Assembly (NCBI GenBank): GCA_001795165.1 | Contig: MGNS01000090.1 | Coordinates: 1 to 9,098 of the forward strand | Reading direction: 5' to 3' | Source of the DNA: Chloroflexi bacterium RBG_16_57_11 | GTDB taxonomy: Bacteria > Chloroflexota > Anaerolineae > Anaerolineales > UBA4823 | DNA length: 9,098 nt | Part shown: positions 5,511-9,098 of the stretch, piece by piece | Numbering within the stretch: the stretch's first letter is position 1 | Layout of the letters: every line of letters starts with the position of its first letter | Notes under the pieces: model-generated | Seen by the model: only the letters and a program-made list of their open reading frames with translations | Databases searched by the model: none | Told to the model about the DNA's origin: nothing | Program-made: the position numbers and the translations under genes

Positions 5511-6692
5511 CTAACTCCCGGGCAGGGTCAGCAGCCAGATATTGGTATCCGTTGCGGAAACGAAAGCCACATGCCGCCCATCCGGCGATACGCTCCAATC
5601 GCCGTTGGCAATCTTGAATGGGGTGATGGCGGGGTCCGTCAAAGCTGTCGCTTCGTCGCTTTCTGCATCCACCTGCCACAGGCGGTGGACCGTTTGGCCC
5701 AGATCCAATGGTATGACCAGCAGCCGGCTGCCATCCCGCCAGCGATATGCGCCGAAAAACTCCAGCCGCCGTTTTTCACCGCTCTGGGTGTTCACCAGCC
5801 AGATGCCATTCTGCTCCGGGTCGGCGGACAACGTAACCAGGTAGGCCAGCCACCTGCCATCGGGTGAAATGGACGTGCCGCGGATTCGCTCTCCGCGTGC
5901 CAGCTCGGCCAGAATGGGTGGTGTATTGCTATCTGCAGGCAGCGTCAGCGCCATGAGCGCCTGTCCGGTTTCGGGCGCCGGCAATCGCTGGCTGATCATT
6001 AACCGCCCATCCGGCAGCCAGCCGGTAAGGCTACCCCCGGCGGCCTCATATACCTGACGGGTCTGGGTGCCATCCACCTGGCTGACCCAAATCTGCCGTG
6101 GGGCAGCGTTCGAGGTCGAGCCGGCCTGCCCGGCGATCCAGGCTACCAGCTGCCCATTGTTCGAGAAGCTGATGGCCCTTCCACCACTGGGGATGATCCA
6201 GCGCTGCCCGTCGGAAAGGCGCTCAACCACGGTCTGCCCGGCTTCGGGAAACGCCCTTAACTGCATGTCGGTGGAGTAAATCCCCAGGCGGTCGCTGACA
6301 AATTGTGGAACGCCGCCTTGCAGATCCACACCCCACAAGCCGGTTGGGGCATCCGGCGAGGGCCGGTCGATAAACAACACCTGCTGGCTGTCTGGAGACC
6401 AGAAAGGCTGGGCGCAGCAGCCGCCAGCGGTTAACGGGCGCAGCACCGGAACCGGGTTGGGCGTCGGCGCGGCAGCGGTAGGCTCAGGTTGAACAGATGG
6501 CTGGATCGTACTGGCGAATTCCGGCGCGGCCAAATCGGGCAAGCTTGTCGGGTTTGCTCCGGCCGGTGTAACGCCTGGCTCGACGGTCGCCGGTAAGGCC
6601 GCCAAATCCGGCAGGCTTGGCGCCATCGCGCTGCATCCAGTAATAGCCAGTGCTAATATGAAACAAAAGACAGTTATGCTCGTGGCTTTCAT
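5511..6692 (-). CDS. Lipoprotein with PD40/TolB-like beta-propeller repeats
   Basis: A 393-residue exported lipoprotein. The signal sequence MKATS...ALAITGC ends in a lipobox with the acylated Cys20. A Pro/Ala/Thr-rich linker (about residues 21-85) contains SLPDLAA twice and would hold the domain away from the membrane. The rest is a beta-propeller with repeated blade motifs: FWSPDSQQVLFI, SFSNNGQLVAWI, GWLPDGRLM, SISPDGRWLAYL and SVSPDGRHVAFV. These are typical of PD40/WD40-like repeats in TolB-type proteins, which usually bind proteins or glycans rather than catalyse. ATG at 6692 is chosen because it gives a clean signal peptide and lies one base after the stop of the upstream peptidase gene, a spacing that favours translational coupling; an in-frame TTG at 6710 is an alternative. 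The partner is unknown; the M23 peptidase is a candidate by position. Confidence 0.82.
   Translation of the reverse strand: MKATSITVFCFILALAITGCSAMAPSLPDLAALPATVEPGVTPAGANPTSLPDLAAPEFASTIQPSVQPEPTAAAPTPNPVPVLRPLTAGGCCAQPFWSPDSQQVLFIDRPSPDAPTGLWGVDLQGGVPQFVSDRLGIYSTDMQLRAFPEAGQTVVERLSDGQRWIIPSGGRAISFSNNGQLVAWIAGQAGSTSNAAPRQIWVSQVDGTQTRQVYEAAGGSLTGWLPDGRLMISQRLPAPETGQALMALTLPADSNTPPILAELARGERIRGTSISPDGRWLAYLVTLSADPEQNGIWLVNTQSGEKRRLEFFGAYRWRDGSRLLVIPLDLGQTVHRLWQVDAESDEATALTDPAITPFKIANGDWSVSPDGRHVAFVSATDTNIWLLTLPGS
6525..6617 (-). repeat. Duplicated SLPDLAA segment in the lipoprotein linker
   Basis: Two 21-base stretches (6525-6545 and 6597-6617), 72 bases apart and in frame, both encode SLPDLAA. 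They differ at several wobble positions. The sequence between them is not clearly duplicated, so this is an old partial repeat or convergent low-complexity drift. Confidence 0.5.
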
Positions 6693-6693
6693 T

Positions 6694-7437
6694 TCATGGA
6701 TTCCAATCAATTGGCCACGGGTTGGGGTAATCGTTCAAGATCGGCCCCCAGAAATGCACCTCGGGTTGATCGTACAAGCCCTGCCAGCGGCGCGGATCGC
6801 TCAGATCGCGGGCGAAACCGGCGCCGAAAGGCCCCACCAGCGCCAGGCTGTCCCAATCCGCCTCAATCAGCAGCATGGGGTTAAATGCCTGGTTGTACAC
6901 ACCGGCGTTACGGATTTCCAGGTGCAGGTGGGGTCGGGAAGCGCAGTTACCGTCCGGGTCGCCAACTTTAGCCACGATTTCACCCCCCTGAACCGCTTGC
7001 CCAGCTTCCAATGCCGGGCGCTCCAGCAGGTGACCATAGAAAGAGGCATATCCGTTGGCATGATCGATCATCAGATTATGCGGCGCGGAACCGTGCGCTA
7101 ATGCATCCACCTTGGTCACCACCCCGTCGCCGATTGCGACGATTGAGGTGCCACAGCGCGCCGATAGGTCGACGCCAAAATGCACGCCCTGCCCCGCCTC
7201 GTAGATGATCCGCCGCTGGCGATATGCCCCGGTGGTGTTGCCATACGCCTGTCCCAGGAGCCAGGTGCTCGGGCCTGGCGGGTCAAGAAAGGGCAGCCGG
7301 AATGGCCGTGTTTCGGCCGGTTGGAGCGTTGCAGGTCGTTTGGCGGCTTCTTGCGTTGGGCCGACCGATGAGAGGATCGGAATGCTAATTAGAAATAAAA
7401 TTGTAAGGATACGGTTGAGTAGTAGATGATTTACCAT
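6694..7437 (-). CDS. Secreted M23-family metallopeptidase (LytM-like)
   Basis: A 247-residue exported zinc peptidase predicted to cleave peptidoglycan peptide cross-bridges or stems. Residues 1-25 form an N-terminal hydrophobic signal or anchor segment. The M23 domain spans about residues 60-190. GVHFGVD supplies zinc ligands His86 and Asp90, FYGHL has His136, and RPHLHLE has His170 and the zinc ligand His172. All expected active-site residues are present, so it should be an active enzyme rather than a degenerate LytM activator. A Trp/Pro-rich C-terminal extension of about 55 residues follows and is not assigned. It starts 27 bases after the ABC exporter's stop and its own stop lies one base before the lipoprotein ATG, so the three genes look like one operon. 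The ribosome-binding site is weak. Confidence 0.88.
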   Translation of the reverse strand: MVNHLLLNRILTILFLISIPILSSVGPTQEAAKRPATLQPAETRPFRLPFLDPPGPSTWLLGQAYGNTTGAYRQRRIIYEAGQGVHFGVDLSARCGTSIVAIGDGVVTKVDALAHGSAPHNLMIDHANGYASFYGHLLERPALEAGQAVQGGEIVAKVGDPDGNCASRPHLHLEIRNAGVYNQAFNPMLLIEADWDSLALVGPFGAGFARDLSDPRRWQGLYDQPEVHFWGPILNDYPNPWPIDWNP

Positions 7438-7464
7438 AGATCAGGATGGACATAACATTAAGAT

Positions 7465-9098
7465 TCAGAGGGCGATCTCCTGGCGGTTAAATTGGGTTTC
7501 ATACAGGCTGGCATAAAGACCGCTCAGTTCGATAAGCTCGGAGTGGGTCCCTTGCTCGACAATGCGGCCGCGGTCTAACACCAGGATCAAATCCGCCGCC
7601 AGGATGGTGCTCAAGCGGTGGGCGATCACGATGCTGGTCCGACCTGCCATCACCCGTTTTAACGCCTCCTGGATCAACGCCTCGGATTCGCTGTCCAGGT
7701 GACTGGTGGCTTCGTCCAATACCAGGATGCGCGGGTCTTTCAAGATCACCCGCGCCAGAGCGATGCGCTGCTTCTCGCCGCCGCTCAAACGATAACCACG
7801 CTCGCCAACCACGGTGTCGTACTGATCCGGTAGCTCTGCGATGAATTCGTGGATGTTGGCTGCCCGGCAAGCTGCTTCAAGCTCAGTTTGGGTGGCGTTC
7901 AGCCGGGCGTATACCAGGTTGGTACGGATGGTATCGTGGAATAGGTGTGTCTCCTGCGTGACCATCCCGATCTGCTCGCTGAGCGAATCGATAGTAACAT
8001 CACGCACATCATGCCCGTCCAGGAGGATCCGTCCCTGGGTTGGGTCGTACAACCTCGGGATCAGGTAGGTCAGGGTGGTCTTTCCTGCCCCGCTGGGCCC
8101 AACCAGAGCCACCAGCTGCCCGGGTGCAACCCGGAATGAGATCCTATCCAGTGCATTGATGCGCGCCTGGCTGCGCCCTACGCCGCTCTCCTCGCTTTTC
8201 TCAGCCCCTTCTTCGCTAGGAGTGCTCGCCTCACCGGCGAGGTGTCCGTTATGCCCACCGTCGTCTGGCTTGGTCTCCGCCTTGCCGCCCGATAGCGCGG
8301 CGGTCACATTGTGCATCTGCCCAAAGCGCTGGACCTGGCTCAGTAAAGGTACATCCTTAGGATCGTACACAAAGGTGACGTCATCGAAAACCAGCTCGCC
8401 GTGTGTATCCTTGAGGACAATCGACCCGGGGTGATCTTCGATTTCGGCTGGCAGATCGATCACTTCGAAGACGCGCTCGAAGCTGACCACCGAGGTGGCA
8501 AACTCTACCGGCGCGTTTGCCAGGCCTTGCAAGGCACTGTACAGTGAGGTCAGGTAAGCACCGAAGGCCACGATCGTGCCCACGGTGAATATGTTTTCGA
8601 TCACCATATAACCACCGATGCTATACACCAGCGCTGTGCCGGTCGCGCTGACCAGCCCAATAATGACAAAGAACGATGTACCCACTACTGCCCGTTGAAT
8701 TCCAATATCGCGCACGCTGGCTGCCCGGCCCTGGAATCGCTCGACCTCCAGGGAGCTACGGCCAAACAGCTTGACCAGCAGCGCCCCGCCCAGGTTGAGG
8801 GTCTCGTTCATCATGGCATTCATTTGAGCGTTGGCTTCCATCGCCTGCCGGGCGATCTCGCGCAGCCTGGTCCCCATCCGCCGGGCCACCAGGACGAAAA
8901 ACGGGAGGATCAGCACGCTGACCACGGTAAGTCTCCATTCCAGGCTGAGCATCACAAGCAGCACAGCGCTCGCCTGCACCAGGTTGGTGACGATGCCCAC
9001 GATGGTGTTGCTGATCGCGTTTTGCGCCCCGACGACATCATTGTTCAAGCGGCTCATCAATTCGCCAACTTTGGTGTTGGTGAAGAAACGCAAAGACA
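7465..9098 (-). CDS. Type I ABC exporter, fused permease-ATPase (5' end missing)
   Basis: Half-transporter of the ABCB/MsbA-like exporter type, which dimerises in the membrane and exports lipids, drugs or peptides. The frame is open to the right edge; the coding start lies outside the window. Numbering from the codon at 9093, FFTNTKVGELMSRLNNDV is the typical intracellular coupling helix, followed by about four transmembrane helices (to about residue 190). The ATPase domain has the A-loop Tyr243, Walker A GPSGAGKT (Lys338), Q-loop Gln380, signature LSGGEKQR (436-443), Walker B ILVLDE with the catalytic Glu461, and the switch His492. All are intact, so it should be active. Unusual is an insertion of about 68 residues (244-311), rich in Gly, Ser, Glu and His, between the A-loop strand and the next strand. 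It heads the minus-strand cluster with an M23 peptidase and a lipoprotein. The substrate is unknown. Confidence 0.92.
   Translation of the reverse strand, partial: SLRFFTNTKVGELMSRLNNDVVGAQNAISNTIVGIVTNLVQASAVLLVMLSLEWRLTVVSVLILPFFVLVARRMGTRLREIARQAMEANAQMNAMMNETLNLGGALLVKLFGRSSLEVERFQGRAASVRDIGIQRAVVGTSFFVIIGLVSATGTALVYSIGGYMVIENIFTVGTIVAFGAYLTSLYSALQGLANAPVEFATSVVSFERVFEVIDLPAEIEDHPGSIVLKDTHGELVFDDVTFVYDPKDVPLLSQVQRFGQMHNVTAALSGGKAETKPDDGGHNGHLAGEASTPSEEGAEKSEESGVGRSQARINALDRISFRVAPGQLVALVGPSGAGKTTLTYLIPRLYDPTQGRILLDGHDVRDVTIDSLSEQIGMVTQETHLFHDTIRTNLVYARLNATQTELEAACRAANIHEFIAELPDQYDTVVGERGYRLSGGEKQRIALARVILKDPRILVLDEATSHLDSESEALIQEALKRVMAGRTSIVIAHRLSTILAADLILVLDRGRIVEQGTHSELIELSGLYASLYETQFNRQEIAL

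Noticed and set aside
5394..5867. A 157-codon plus-strand open frame opposite the lipoprotein gene
   Set aside because: The minus-strand product has a lipobox and propeller repeats; the plus-strand translation shows no domain, and no good ribosome-binding site is seen.
7465..9093. A complete ABC transporter gene starting at the TTG codon at 9093
   Set aside because: The frame continues beyond 9093 to the window edge, and the first visible residues lie within the transmembrane domain of the family, so the gene is truncated rather than starting there.

Overview
The window looks like chromosomal DNA of a moderately GC-rich bacterium, most likely a member of the Chloroflexota (Anaerolineae-like). 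That placement is an inference. It rests on remembered resemblance of several products (the secreted protein with a C-terminal FGFGEI/LGWG domain, the peptidase S51-type fragment, the M23 and PD40 envelope proteins) to proteins common in that group. There is no rRNA or other phylogenetic marker. I see no tRNA, rRNA, CRISPR array, insertion sequence or phage gene.

Layout. Positions 1-2906 (+): the 3' part of a PLP-dependent sphingosine-1-phosphate-lyase-like enzyme, followed 93 bases later by a GPH/MFS_2-type symporter; probably one transcription unit. Positions 2916-3629 (-): a TauE/SafE-family permease, convergent with the symporter. Positions 3630-3788: a divergent promoter region. Positions 3789-4280 (+): a small YqiA-like alpha/beta hydrolase. 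Positions 4281-4459: an AT-rich leader. Positions 4460-5215 (+): a secreted protein with an Asp-rich stretch and Gly/Asn repeats. Positions 5236-5262: a strong hairpin terminator between converging units. Positions 5267-9098 (-), read from right to left: a type I ABC exporter (5' end outside the window), an M23 metallopeptidase, a beta-propeller lipoprotein translationally coupled to it, and an apparently internally deleted remnant of a peptidase S51 (cyanophycinase/dipeptidase E-like) gene.

How the genes may work together. The lyase and the symporter could form an uptake-and-degradation pair for a phosphorylated sphingoid base or related lysolipid, because the symporter's family includes the animal MFSD2 lipid carriers. 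The sequence alone cannot exclude a sugar or other substrate. The minus-strand cluster is envelope-directed: an exporter, a predicted extracytoplasmic peptidoglycan hydrolase and a surface lipoprotein. The rest are ordinary single genes.

Nothing here is a clear new defence or mobile system. The points most worth a second look are the lyase/transporter pairing, the collapsed S51 gene, the roughly 68-residue insertion inside the ABC ATPase domain, and the low-complexity secreted protein with its strong ribosome-binding site.
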